Part shown: positions 1 to 7,002 of the stretch, one piece after another | Layout of the letters: every line of letters begins with the position of its first letter | Position numbering within the stretch: position 1 is the first letter of the stretch | Assembly (NCBI GenBank): GCA_003696125.1 | Contig: RFHZ01000060.1 | Location: forward strand, 1 to 11,045 | Direction: 5' to 3' | From: Nitrospinota bacterium | Lineage (GTDB): Bacteria; Tectomicrobia; Entotheonellia; J063 | Length of the DNA: 11,045 nt | The notes under the pieces: generated by a model | The model's input: the letters and a program-made list of their open reading frames with translations, nothing else | Databases searched by the model: none | Told to the model about the DNA's origin: nothing | Position numbers and translations under genes: made by a program

Positions 1-462
1 GAGGTCTTTGTCCGGTTGGAAGAGATCAACAAACAGGTGGAACGGGTGAGTGAGATGATGGCCGAGATCGCCGTGGCATCTGAGCAGCAGAATAAAGGGG
101 TGGAGCAGATCTCCACCGCGATGGAGCAGATGAGTCAGGTGACACAACAGAATGCCGCCAGTGCAGAGGCCTCGGCAAGCGCCTCGGAAGAGCTGTCCAG
201 CCAGTCGGAGATGCTTCGGGGACTGGTGACGACCTTCCGTTTGACCCATCCTGATCAGGAAGGGGATGCTGATCACCTCCTGTCCAGGACAGGCCTGTCC
301 TCGTTATCTCCTGCCTCAGGCAATGGAGAAGAGTCCTCTGCTTCCCGTGTTGAGGCCTGTGTGCTCGAGGAACAGGGGCAAGAGAGGCAACCATCGATAG
401 ATCCTGAGCGGCTTATCCCCCTGCACGAGGAGGAGGATAAGGAGATTCTGGGAGAGTTCTGA
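1..462 (+). CDS. Methyl-accepting chemotaxis protein, C-terminal fragment (5' end outside window)
   Basis: The reading frame is open from the first base (GAG GTC TTT), so this is the 3' part of a longer gene; the TTG at 16 is not a credible start. The first ~75 residues are a helical, Ala/Ser/Gln-rich heptad sequence (VASEQQNKGVEQISTAMEQMSQVTQQNAAS in pieces) typical of the C-terminal return helix of the MCP cytoplasmic signalling domain, including Gln/Glu pairs of the kind modified by CheR, CheB and CheD. After the domain ends (around LVTTFRL) there is a ~70-residue acidic, Ser/Pro-rich tail ending in EILGEF. No NWETF-type CheR-docking pentapeptide is seen at the end. The sensor domain, membrane segments and hairpin tip lie outside the window, so ligand and heptad class cannot be told. 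The protein should sit at the inner membrane and signal through CheW and CheA. Confidence 0.93.
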   Translation, partial: EVFVRLEEINKQVERVSEMMAEIAVASEQQNKGVEQISTAMEQMSQVTQQNAASAEASASASEELSSQSEMLRGLVTTFRLTHPDQEGDADHLLSRTGLSSLSPASGNGEESSASRVEACVLEEQGQERQPSIDPERLIPLHEEEDKEILGEF

Positions 463-512
463 GAGATGACTCTTTACAGGAAGATTTTCTGAAAGTTCGA
501 CAGGAGGCAGAG

Positions 513-1733
513 GTGGACGTCTTTGTGGCTCGACAGCCGATCTTTGATCGGCAACAGCGGGTGTATGCATACGAACTGCTGTTTCGATCAGGGCCGGAGA
601 ACTTCTTTACCCCTGTTGATGGAGATAAGGCCTCGTCCAAGGTCATGACCGATAGCTTTCTGCTGATCGGGGGGCTGGACATCACCGGGGGCAAGCGGGC
701 TTTTATCAATTTTACACGCGATCTGCTGCTCCAGGAGTACGCCTCCCTCTTCCCCCCGGAATGGATCGTGGTCGAAATCCTGGAAACGGTAGGGGCAGAG
801 CCGGAAGTTATCGCTGCCTGCCAGAAATTAAAACGGCAAGGGTATCTGCTGGCTCTCGACGATGTGGACGGTTCCTGGAAGGGACAGAAACCGCTTATCG
901 AGCTGGCCGATATCCTCAAGATCGATTTTGCCCTGACCTCTCCAGAGGAGAGGAAGGCTCTCCAGCGTCACCTCCCCTCCCCGAAGGTACACCTCCTGGC
1001 CGAGAAGGTGGAGACGAGAGAAGAATTTCGGCAGGCGGTGGAGAGCGGGTATACCTACTTTCAGGGCTACTTCTTTCAAAAACCGGAAATCCTCTCTAGC
1101 AAGGATGTGCCGAAATTCAAGGTGAACTATCTTACCCTGTTGCAAGAGGTAAACCAGCCTGAACTCGATTTCCAGCGCATTGAGACCGTTTTGAAACGTG
1201 AACTCTCCCTCTCCTATAAGCTCCTGCGCTATATCAATTCTGCTGCCTTTGGCCTGCGCAGCAAGGTCCACTCTCTACGACAGGCCCTGGTCTTGTTAGG
1301 GGAGACCGCCTTTAAGAAGTGGGCCTCCCTGATGATCCTGGCCGATTTGGGGCGGGATAAGCCATCAGAGCTCGTGGTCAGCTCGATCATCCGGGCCAAA
1401 TTTGCTGAACTGCTGGCCCCCTTACTCGGCTTGCATGACCGGGAATCGGATCTCTTCCTGCTGGGAATGTTCTCGCAGATCGATGTGCTTATCGGTCGGC
1501 CCATGACCGAACTCATCCGTGAACTCCCCCTGCCAGAGGATGTCAAGCATGCCTTGTCCGGGAAAGAAAACAGGCTGCGGACGGTTTACGAGGCCATCCT
1601 CGCTTACGAAAAGGGGGAGTGGGAGCGGTTTGCTACCCTCTTAAGCTCCCTGGGTGGGGAAGAAGCCCCGGTGTCAGAGCTGTACCTCCAGGCGGTGAGC
1701 TGGGCGACCCAGACCGTGCCCTGGACCCGGTAA
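513..1733 (+). CDS. EAL-HDOD (YuxH-type) c-di-GMP signalling protein
   Basis: 406-residue cytoplasmic protein with an N-terminal EAL-like domain (about 1-195) and a C-terminal HDOD domain (about 200-400). The GTG start is fixed by AGGAGG at 502-507, five bases upstream, and by the family-typical opening DVFVARQPIFDRQQ. The EAL motif reads ELL (E21), but other positions that bind metal and c-di-GMP in EAL phosphodiesterases look present: N66, E88, D116-D117, K136, E164 and Q184. Hydrolysis of c-di-GMP is therefore possible, though some family members only bind the nucleotide or act as regulators. The HDOD part has the helical fold signature (LSYKLLRYINSAAFG) without an HD-GYP catalytic pair, as expected for HDOD. 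The gene follows the MCP gene by 50 bases on the same strand and is probably co-transcribed with it. A role in motility or chemotaxis output is inferred from context. Confidence 0.92.
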   Translation: MDVFVARQPIFDRQQRVYAYELLFRSGPENFFTPVDGDKASSKVMTDSFLLIGGLDITGGKRAFINFTRDLLLQEYASLFPPEWIVVEILETVGAEPEVIAACQKLKRQGYLLALDDVDGSWKGQKPLIELADILKIDFALTSPEERKALQRHLPSPKVHLLAEKVETREEFRQAVESGYTYFQGYFFQKPEILSSKDVPKFKVNYLTLLQEVNQPELDFQRIETVLKRELSLSYKLLRYINSAAFGLRSKVHSLRQALVLLGETAFKKWASLMILADLGRDKPSELVVSSIIRAKFAELLAPLLGLHDRESDLFLLGMFSQIDVLIGRPMTELIRELPLPEDVKHALSGKENRLRTVYEAILAYEKGEWERFATLLSSLGGEEAPVSELYLQAVSWATQTVPWTR

Positions 1734-1743
1734 CTTCCGGGTC
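1724..1743 (+). terminator. Candidate hairpin at the end of the EAL-HDOD gene
   Basis: A perfect 7-bp GC-rich inverted repeat, GACCCGG and CCGGGTC, has a 6-base loop and overlaps the TAA stop codon. It is followed by a pyrimidine tract (cctcctcctttcctcc) rather than a clean T-run. It lies in the 45-base gap and gene end between two convergent genes, where a terminator is expected. The weak tail means Rho-independent termination is only possible. Confidence 0.35.
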
Positions 1744-1778
1744 AACCTCCTCCTTTCCTCCTAAGAAAGCCCCTGCCC

Positions 1779-4307
1779 TCAGGCCTCCTGCCGATCCGAA
1801 ACCTGGTCGTTCTGGATAGGGGCATCCGGATTGGGGGGAGGAGCTTTCTGGAATTTGAGACTCTCCTCGATAGCCTCAAAGAGGGCTTTGGGCTGGATCG
1901 GTTTGGCGACATAGCCATCCATGCCCGCCTCCAGGCACCGTTCCCGGTCTCCCTGCATCGCACTGGCGGTCAGGGCGATGATCGGGATATGGGTGCCGGT
2001 AGAGCGTTCCTGTTCCCGGATGGCAGCGGTGGCTTCTAAGCCATCCATCTCCGGCATTTGCATGTCCATCAGGATCAGGTCAAAGGCCTCTTTGTTCCAC
2101 AACTCCAGCACCTCCCGGCCGTTATGGGCCACCTCGACCGCATACCCCCGCTTTTCCAGCATACGCACGGCCAGCTTTTGGTTGATCAGATTATCCTCTG
2201 CCAGGAGGATGCGGAGATGGCGTCGTTGCTCGCGCAGAGAATGGCGGGTGATCAGGGGAGGGGATTCACGGGAAGGCGGGGACGGCTCTAAGGCCTCTCT
2301 CAGGGCTTCGAAGAGATCGGAGGGGAGGATCGGCTTGCTCAGGTAGGCGGCCACACCCAGGGTGCGGCAGCGGGTGGCATCTCCTCGCTGACCTGTCGTG
2401 GCCAGGATGAGGATGACCGGTTCTGCCTGGTATTCGTTCTTGATCCGTTTGACCAGGGCAAAGCTATCCATGTCTCTCAGGTTGGTATCGATCAGCAGCA
2501 CCGAGAAAGGCTGTCCTTTATCGTGAGCCTGCCGGAGGATGCTCAGAGCCTCGTGTCCCGAGGCAACGGCGGTACACTCCATTCGCCAATGGGTAAGCAT
2601 CTCCAGGATGATCTGCCGGTGTTGGGGGTAGGCATCCACAAGCAAGACCCGGACCCCCTGCAGGGAAGAATGGCCACGCGAGAGGAACGGTTTCTCGACC
2701 TGCTGTTGTCGCCGGAAAAGCGCGGTAAAGTGGAAGGTACTCCCCTGGCCCACCCTGCTCTCCACCCAGATCCGTCCCCCCATCATTTCTACCAACTGCT
2801 TGGTGATAGCCAGACCAAGACCGGTACCGCCATAACGACGAGTCGTAGACCCATCGGCCTGGGTAAAGGGGTTGAAGATTATCTGCTGTTTTTCCGGAGG
2901 GATACCGATGCCGGTATCGCGCACGGCAAAGTGCAGGAGGACCTGATCCGAAGGGGTGGTTTGCCCGCTTTGTTCTGCAGGCGGATCCGGTGGCCTCTCC
3001 TCCTGGTATACCTCCACCACCACTTCTCCCTGTTCGGTAAATTTGATCGCATTGCCGACCAGGTTGACCAGGATTTGCCGCAGCCGCCCCGGATCCCCGA
3101 TCAGGGCGTCTGGCACGTGTGGATGGAGATGGCAGGTGAGTTCGAGTCCCTTCTGATACGCCTGCGTGGCCAGTGTTTTGAGGGTATGACCCAGGCAATC
3201 GTGCAGGGAGAAGGGGATCGGATCGAGAGAGAGGCGTCCGGCTTCAATCTTGGAAAGGTCTAAGATATCATTGATCAGACTGAGAAGAGCGTCAGCCGAT
3301 GCTTTGACCGTCTCCAGATAGTCCCGCTGTTCGGCTGTTAACTCTGTATCGAGCGCCAGTTCGGTCATGCCGATGATCCCGTTCATCGGGGTGCGGATCT
3401 CATGGCTCATGCGGGCCAGGAACTCTGATTTGGCCGCATTGGCCATGGTGGCCTGTGCCGCCATATCTTTGGCCCAGGCGGTGGTCCACTCCAGGTGTTG
3501 ATTGACGGCCCTCAGTTCCTGGTTCGCCGCTTCAGCCGCTTCCTTGGCCTGCTGGAGCGATCTCTCTTTCGCGCTTAACGTTGCCAGCATCTTGTGAAGG
3601 GCCATGGCCAGGGCCCCGAGTTCATCCCTGCTCGCTAGCGGCACATAGGCTGTGGTGTCCCCGCGGATCCACCGCTCTACCGTCTGTTGCATGGCGTACA
3701 GGGGGCGGAGGATCTGCCGGTGAAATACGCCATAGCTTAAGAGAGCTATCCCCACAATGCCACCGAAGAGGGGAAGGAGGATCGACCAGAGCGCAGGGAA
3801 GGGGGACTGGGACCAGGGGAGGGCGGAGAGATATACCAGCACGGCTCCTGCAGCCCCATCTGGGGATACGCCTCCCGCGGGCAGGGAAAACGGCTCTATG
3901 AGATGGTACTCGCCCTCCTCTACCCGGAATGCGGCATAGGTCCTTCTACTCCCTAAAGCCTTTTGTAGTTCCGCTCTTACGGTGGAGGGGAGGGCGGGAA
4001 GGGGGAGGCCAACCCAGGCCTTTTGGGTACTGGCTATTACCCGGGGAGGAGTTGAACTCACTACGGCGATAAGAACAACCTCTTCCTCCTTCCCCACGCT
4101 CTCCACCAGCCGGGTCACGATGTCTGGTTCCCCCCGTACGGCTGCACTGAGGGTGCGGACAAGGAGGGCGGCCCGCTGTTGCACCTCGTCCCGGGAGAAT
4201 TGCCACCTCAGGTGGCGGTGGGCCATCCAGGTTGCCAGGGAGACGAGCACAATGCTGCTGCCCATCAGCCAAAGGAGTGCCTTCCACTTTAGCGAATGCC
4301 ATTTCAT
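1779..4307 (-). CDS. Membrane-bound hybrid sensor histidine kinase with two receiver domains
   Basis: 842 residues. The ATG start is fixed by GAGGAG on the minus strand (4313-4318), five bases away, and by an in-frame stop just upstream. Order: membrane helix ~10-29; a ~140-residue extracytoplasmic sensor region that I cannot assign; membrane helix ~172-194; HAMP ~195-250; coiled-coil linker ~245-290; HisKA with phospho-acceptor H302 in the motif [11 protein letters not shown]; ATPase domain with N-box N419, DTGIGIP (464-470) and GGTGLGLA (493-500); receiver 1 (~551-671); receiver 2 (~698-817). Receiver 2 is canonical (E704, D705, D748, T780, K802). Receiver 1 keeps D607 and K658, but its acidic pair is D558-A559. 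The architecture resembles BarA-type kinases, but no HPt domain follows, so a relay would need a separate HPt protein, which is not in the window. It is transcribed divergently from the Cache-like/chemotaxis genes. The target regulator is unknown. Confidence 0.94.
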   Translation of the reverse strand: MKWHSLKWKALLWLMGSSIVLVSLATWMAHRHLRWQFSRDEVQQRAALLVRTLSAAVRGEPDIVTRLVESVGKEEEVVLIAVVSSTPPRVIASTQKAWVGLPLPALPSTVRAELQKALGSRRTYAAFRVEEGEYHLIEPFSLPAGGVSPDGAAGAVLVYLSALPWSQSPFPALWSILLPLFGGIVGIALLSYGVFHRQILRPLYAMQQTVERWIRGDTTAYVPLASRDELGALAMALHKMLATLSAKERSLQQAKEAAEAANQELRAVNQHLEWTTAWAKDMAAQATMANAAKSEFLARMSHEIRTPMNGIIGMTELALDTELTAEQRDYLETVKASADALLSLINDILDLSKIEAGRLSLDPIPFSLHDCLGHTLKTLATQAYQKGLELTCHLHPHVPDALIGDPGRLRQILVNLVGNAIKFTEQGEVVVEVYQEERPPDPPAEQSGQTTPSDQVLLHFAVRDTGIGIPPEKQQIIFNPFTQADGSTTRRYGGTGLGLAITKQLVEMMGGRIWVESRVGQGSTFHFTALFRRQQQVEKPFLSRGHSSLQGVRVLLVDAYPQHRQIILEMLTHWRMECTAVASGHEALSILRQAHDKGQPFSVLLIDTNLRDMDSFALVKRIKNEYQAEPVILILATTGQRGDATRCRTLGVAAYLSKPILPSDLFEALREALEPSPPSRESPPLITRHSLREQRRHLRILLAEDNLINQKLAVRMLEKRGYAVEVAHNGREVLELWNKEAFDLILMDMQMPEMDGLEATAAIREQERSTGTHIPIIALTASAMQGDRERCLEAGMDGYVAKPIQPKALFEAIEESLKFQKAPPPNPDAPIQNDQVSDRQEA

Positions 4308-4378
4308 GCCCGCTCCTCACCTCACCAAAACGCAGACCATGAGTGGCGGCTCAGGCTCTTCTCCCCCAGACATCCTTC

Positions 4379-4431
4379 TCGTCCCTCCATCCAGGAGGAC
4401 GAAACGTTTTTGCCTCCTGATGGAGGGACGA
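4379..4431. repeat. Long hairpin in the leader of the hybrid kinase gene
   Basis: The left arm (4379-4398, TCGTCCCTCCATCCAGGAGG) pairs with the right arm (4413-4431) along almost its whole length, with one bulged base. The 14-base loop itself contains the palindrome AAACGTTT. No T-run follows the stem on either strand, so it is not a standard intrinsic terminator. If the minus-strand promoter at 4509-4528 is real, this hairpin lies in the 5' untranslated leader of the kinase mRNA, about 60 bases before its ribosome binding site. Confidence 0.7.
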
Positions 4432-4508
4432 AAAGAGGAGGGAGGGAATAGCTAATGAGGTGACAACAGACAGGGGCTGCTGCTCACCTCTCTAGCTTCT
4501 GTATGCCC

Positions 4509-4528
4509 TTTTGCATTTCTTGTACCAA
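4509..4528 (-). promoter_or_regulatory. Candidate sigma-54-type promoter for the hybrid kinase
   Basis: On the minus strand this reads TTGGTACAAGAAATGCAAAA. It has the GG-N10-GC core of -24/-12 promoters, with TGGTAC close to TGGCAC and ATGCA close to TTGCA. It points towards the kinase gene and would give a leader of about 190 bases. A near copy (17 of 20 bases, three transitions) sits on the plus strand at 4787-4806. The core alone is common by chance; support comes from the repetition and the placement. Confidence 0.42.
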
Positions 4529-4642
4529 AAGAGAGAGGGGAGCGAAGCGAGATATCCTGGGCGTTTTCCCCTCCTTCCTGGCCTGATCAGGGTTTCCAGG
4601 GGAGGCCTGCCCCCGGAAAGGAAGGGGGATTTTTGACGATTC

Positions 4643-4669
4643 CTGTCAGAGGCTTGACAGATTTTGTCA
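4643..4669. promoter_or_regulatory. Candidate activator-binding palindrome (TGTCA half-site cluster)
   Basis: CTGTCA (4643-4648), six bases, then TGACAG (4655-4660) is a perfect dyad. A further TGTCA at 4665-4669 forms a second dyad with TGACA at 4655-4659. The cluster lies about 115-135 bases upstream of each of the two outward-facing promoter-like motifs, which is the usual range for an upstream activating site of a sigma-54 activator. No activator gene is in the window, so this is inference from symmetry and position. Confidence 0.4.
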
Positions 4670-4786
4670 GGCAGGAGGCCTCCCCTCCCCGATTTTCCTG
4701 AGGAAGGGAAAGGGGGAGGGAGAGGCACGTAGGGGGTCCTGACCGCAGGTAGGCTCTCCCGGGAGGCCGCTCCCCTTGCCTCATAA

Positions 4787-4806
4787 TTGGCATAGGAAAT
4801 GCAAAA
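4787..4806 (+). promoter_or_regulatory. Candidate sigma-54-type promoter for the Cache-like/chemotaxis genes
   Basis: TTGGCATAGGAAATGCAAAA has the GG-N10-GC core (GG 4789-4790, GC 4801-4802), with TGGCAT near the -24 consensus and ATGCA one base off at -12. Transcription would start near 4813 and leave about 55 bases before the ATG at 4868. An overlapping CATAAT (4782-4787) could act as a sigma-70 -10 box, but no good -35 is placed for it. A near copy is on the opposite strand at 4509-4528. Confidence 0.45.
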
Positions 4807-4867
4807 TAAAGGGGCAAGAGCAGAGAGAAAGAAAAAGGGTTGCAGAAAGCAGAGGAGGAGAAGTCTG

Positions 4868-5434
4868 ATGAAGAGATGGATAGTCTGGTTGATCGTATCT
4901 GCTTGGATCCTCAGTGCCGGGATGGCATGGGCAGAGAAGGCTCCCCCGGAGGTGATCGATTTGGCCCATTCCACCCTGGTAAAGTGGGGAACCGAACCGG
5001 TGATTGTGCGGGCGGTAAAGGAGGCGAATGCCCAGGGAAAGAGCCTGGAGCAGATAAAAGCCATGGATAAGCGATGGAGGGAAACACCGGGCATTGCCGA
5101 TTTTATGCAGGCCCTGATGGACTCGGAATGTGGACGGTATCTCCGCCGTCTGCAGGCCTCGGCTCCCTACTATGCCGAGATCTTTGTGATGGATAATCAG
5201 GGCGCGAATGTGTGCATGACCGATAAGACGAGCGACTACTGGCAGGGAGATGAGGCCAAGTTCCAGAAGTCGTTTAACGGTGGGAAGGGAGCCGTCCATA
5301 TCGGTGACGTTGAGTTTGATGACAGCACGCAGGCTTACCTGGTGCAGGTTTCGGTGCCGGTAAAGGAAGGGGAGAAGGTCATCGGGGCCATCACCATCGG
5401 TATCGATATCGATCGGCTCGAAGAGAGCCGCTGA
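4868..5434 (+). CDS. Secreted single-domain Cache/PDC-like sensor protein
   Basis: 188 residues from the ATG at 4868, chosen because AGGAGG (4853-4858) stands nine bases upstream and because translation from here begins with a classic signal peptide: basic MKRW, a hydrophobic core, then an A-W-A cleavage site after residue 22. The longer in-frame start at 4799 falls inside the promoter-like motif and would bury the signal behind a basic stretch. The mature part has a helical N-terminal half and, from ~100, the PDC-like strand pattern YYAEIFVMDNQGANVCMTDKT in pieces, followed by DYWQGDEAKF and a C-terminal GAITIGIDID. No membrane helix or output domain follows, so it should be a free periplasmic (or lipid-independent exported) sensor domain. 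Two cysteines (C88, C116) could form a disulfide. It opens the chemotaxis gene set and faces the hybrid kinase, so feeding a ligand signal to that kinase or to an MCP is a reasonable but unproven guess. Confidence 0.8.
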   Translation: MKRWIVWLIVSAWILSAGMAWAEKAPPEVIDLAHSTLVKWGTEPVIVRAVKEANAQGKSLEQIKAMDKRWRETPGIADFMQALMDSECGRYLRRLQASAPYYAEIFVMDNQGANVCMTDKTSDYWQGDEAKFQKSFNGGKGAVHIGDVEFDDSTQAYLVQVSVPVKEGEKVIGAITIGIDIDRLEESR

Positions 5435-5535
5435 TCTCAGCCCTGTAGAGATAGTCGCCTGTTGAAGCGGGTGTAAAACGGTTGGTAAGAAGCGCAAGGG
5501 ATAGAGGAGGCAATGGGGAAGAAAGGAGTCGAGGC

Positions 5536-6084
5536 ATGCCTCAGAAAATACCGGGCACAATGGCCCAGCAGGACGGAGAGAAGGGTCAGCGGGTAGGAGG
5601 GAAGTTTTTAACCTTTTTCCTGGCCGGAGAGGAGTATGGCATTGAGATCCTGAAGGTGCATGAAATCATCGGTATGATGCCGATCACACGGGTCCCGCGC
5701 ACCCCTCCCTTTATTCGGGGGGTGCTCAACCTGCGGGGCAAGGTCATCCCGATCATCGATCTACGGCTCAAGTTCGGGATGGAGGCCCGGGAACAGACCG
5801 ATGAGACCTGTATCATCGTGGTGCAGGTGCAGGGGGTGGAGACCGGTATCATCGTGGACAAGGTCTCTGAGGTCCTGGATATCACGGATGAGGAGATCGA
5901 GGAGACCCCCAACTTTGGGATCGAGGTGAATACCGACTATATTCTCGGTATCGGGAAGACAGAGGATCGCGTGAAGATCCTCCTCGACATCGACAAGGTG
6001 CTCTCGACCGGTGAGGTGGTAGAACTGCACTCAGCCAGGACCAAGGGAGAGGAGCAGGCAGAAGAGGCCACCCCTGTGGGATGA
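5536..6084 (+). CDS. cheW: CheW chemotaxis coupling protein
   Basis: 182 residues from the ATG at 5536, preferred because AAGGAG (5523-5528) lies seven bases upstream; a longer frame back to 5482 has no ribosome binding site. From about residue 22 it matches CheW throughout: FLTFFLAGEEYGIEILKVHEI, then VPRTPPFIRGVLNLRGKVIPIIDLR, a central IIVDKVSEVLDI and the closing ILLDIDKVL. A short acidic tail follows. CheW bridges MCP tips to the P5 domain of CheA in cytoplasmic receptor arrays; CheA itself is not in this window. The gene starts 101 bases after the Cache-like gene, with no obvious terminator between, and ends 10 bases before cheR. Confidence 0.96.
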   Translation: MPQKIPGTMAQQDGEKGQRVGGKFLTFFLAGEEYGIEILKVHEIIGMMPITRVPRTPPFIRGVLNLRGKVIPIIDLRLKFGMEAREQTDETCIIVVQVQGVETGIIVDKVSEVLDITDEEIEETPNFGIEVNTDYILGIGKTEDRVKILLDIDKVLSTGEVVELHSARTKGEEQAEEATPVG

Positions 6085-6094
6085 GGACGGGGCG

Positions 6095-6922
6095 ATGCCG
6101 GACACTCTCGTGTCACCAGAGTTGACGAAAAGGCAGTTTCAGCAGATCAGTGAGCAGGTGTATCGCCTGTGCGGTATCTACCTACCTGCGGGCAAGGAGG
6201 GTCTGGTTAAGTCTCGTCTCATGAAGCGACTCCGTGCCCTGCGTCTACAGAGTTTTGACCAGTACCTGCACTATATCGAGCAGGATCGTTCGGGGCAGGA
6301 ACTGGTGGCCATGGTCGAGGTGTTGACCACCAACAAGACGAGCTTTTTCCGGGAAGCCCAACACTTCGACTATTTACGCCGTTACGTATTCCCAACCATG
6401 CGTCATCCTTCGCAGCGTGTGAGGTTCTGGAGTGCTGGCTGCTCCTCTGGAGAAGAGCCGTTTTCCCTGGCCATAGTCTTATGCGAGGCCTTTCCAGATA
6501 TTGCGCAACGCGATATCCGTATCCTGGCCACAGACATTGCCACACGCATGTTGCAAAAGGCCCGTGAGGCGATCTATGAACAGGACGTGCTCCGGGAGGT
6601 TCCTGCCATCCTCTTGCAGAAGTATTTTACCTGTATCCGCTACCAGCCTCCCCGGGCTTATCGCCTCAACGATACGGTGCGGGCCCTGGTCCGGTTTGCT
6701 CGACTCAACCTGATGGACCCGTGGCCGATGAAGGGCCCTTTTGATGTCATCTTCTGTCGCAATGTGATGATCTATTTCGATCGGCCAACGCAACAACGGC
6801 TGGTGCAGCGTTTCTGGGAGCTGCTCAAACCGGGTGGGTACCTCCTGGTGGGGCACTCGGAAAGCCTCTCCGCTATCGTGCACCCTTTTCGGTATGTCCA
6901 GCCGGCCGTGTATGTGAAATAG
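6095..6922 (+). CDS. cheR: CheR chemotaxis protein methyltransferase
   Basis: 275 residues, the usual CheR length. It transfers methyl groups from S-adenosylmethionine to receptor glutamates. The helical N-terminal domain (to ~75) is followed by TTNKTSFFRE (78-87), the SAM-binding strand RFWSAGCSSGEEPFS (110-124), LATDIAT (144-150), FDVIFCRNVMIYF (216-228) and LLKPGGYLLVGHSESL (243-258), all diagnostic. The start is supported by GAGG (6083-6086), eight bases upstream and overlapping the cheW stop, which suggests coupled translation. An 80-base gap without clear structure separates it from cheD. The visible MCP lacks a terminal docking pentapeptide, so this CheR probably acts on substrate helices without tethering to that receptor. 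Confidence 0.97.
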   Translation: MPDTLVSPELTKRQFQQISEQVYRLCGIYLPAGKEGLVKSRLMKRLRALRLQSFDQYLHYIEQDRSGQELVAMVEVLTTNKTSFFREAQHFDYLRRYVFPTMRHPSQRVRFWSAGCSSGEEPFSLAIVLCEAFPDIAQRDIRILATDIATRMLQKAREAIYEQDVLREVPAILLQKYFTCIRYQPPRAYRLNDTVRALVRFARLNLMDPWPMKGPFDVIFCRNVMIYFDRPTQQRLVQRFWELLKPGGYLLVGHSESLSAIVHPFRYVQPAVYVK

Positions 6923-7002
6923 GGGCGAGGGGCAGGGAAGGGGCAATATCTTTCGGTGTCTCCCTGGTTGTTCGTGTCGTCTGTGGGTATGGGGAAGGAA
7001 CG

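Larger units (their letters stand above)
4308..4867. other. Divergent intergenic control region
   Basis: No convincing gene lies in these 560 bases. The reading frames that cross it are low-complexity, lack family signatures and overlap the real gene to the right. The region is dense in symmetric sequence: a long hairpin (4379-4431), two inverted copies of a 20-base promoter-like motif (4509-4528 minus, 4787-4806 plus), a TGTCA/TGACA cluster (4643-4669), an imperfect inverted repeat of GGGGAGGCC-containing blocks (4599-4611 and 4670-4685), and short palindromes GGAGGCCTCC (4675-4684) and CTCCCGGGAG (4756-4765). This content fits a shared control region for the hybrid kinase and the chemotaxis operon. 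Confidence 0.6.

Noticed and set aside
2523-3263. 246-residue open frame on the plus strand inside the hybrid kinase
   Set aside because: Antisense to the conserved ATPase and receiver regions; no recognisable domain.
4379-4431. Intrinsic terminator
   Set aside because: Strong stem but no T-run after it in either direction; the only T-run is in the loop.
4720-4790. c-di-GMP (GEMM) riboswitch, suggested by ggtaggc-like sequence and the c-di-GMP context
   Set aside because: The conserved GEMM core segments and paired helices could not be found on either strand.
4799-4867. Upstream ATG for the Cache-like protein
   Set aside because: It lies within the promoter-like motif, has no ribosome binding site and would add 23 mostly basic residues ahead of a clear signal peptide; ATG 4868 fits better.
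4492-5094. 200-residue open frame on the minus strand across the intergenic region
   Set aside because: It overlaps the Cache-like gene start, has low-complexity content with no domain signature, and covers the promoter-like and palindromic elements.
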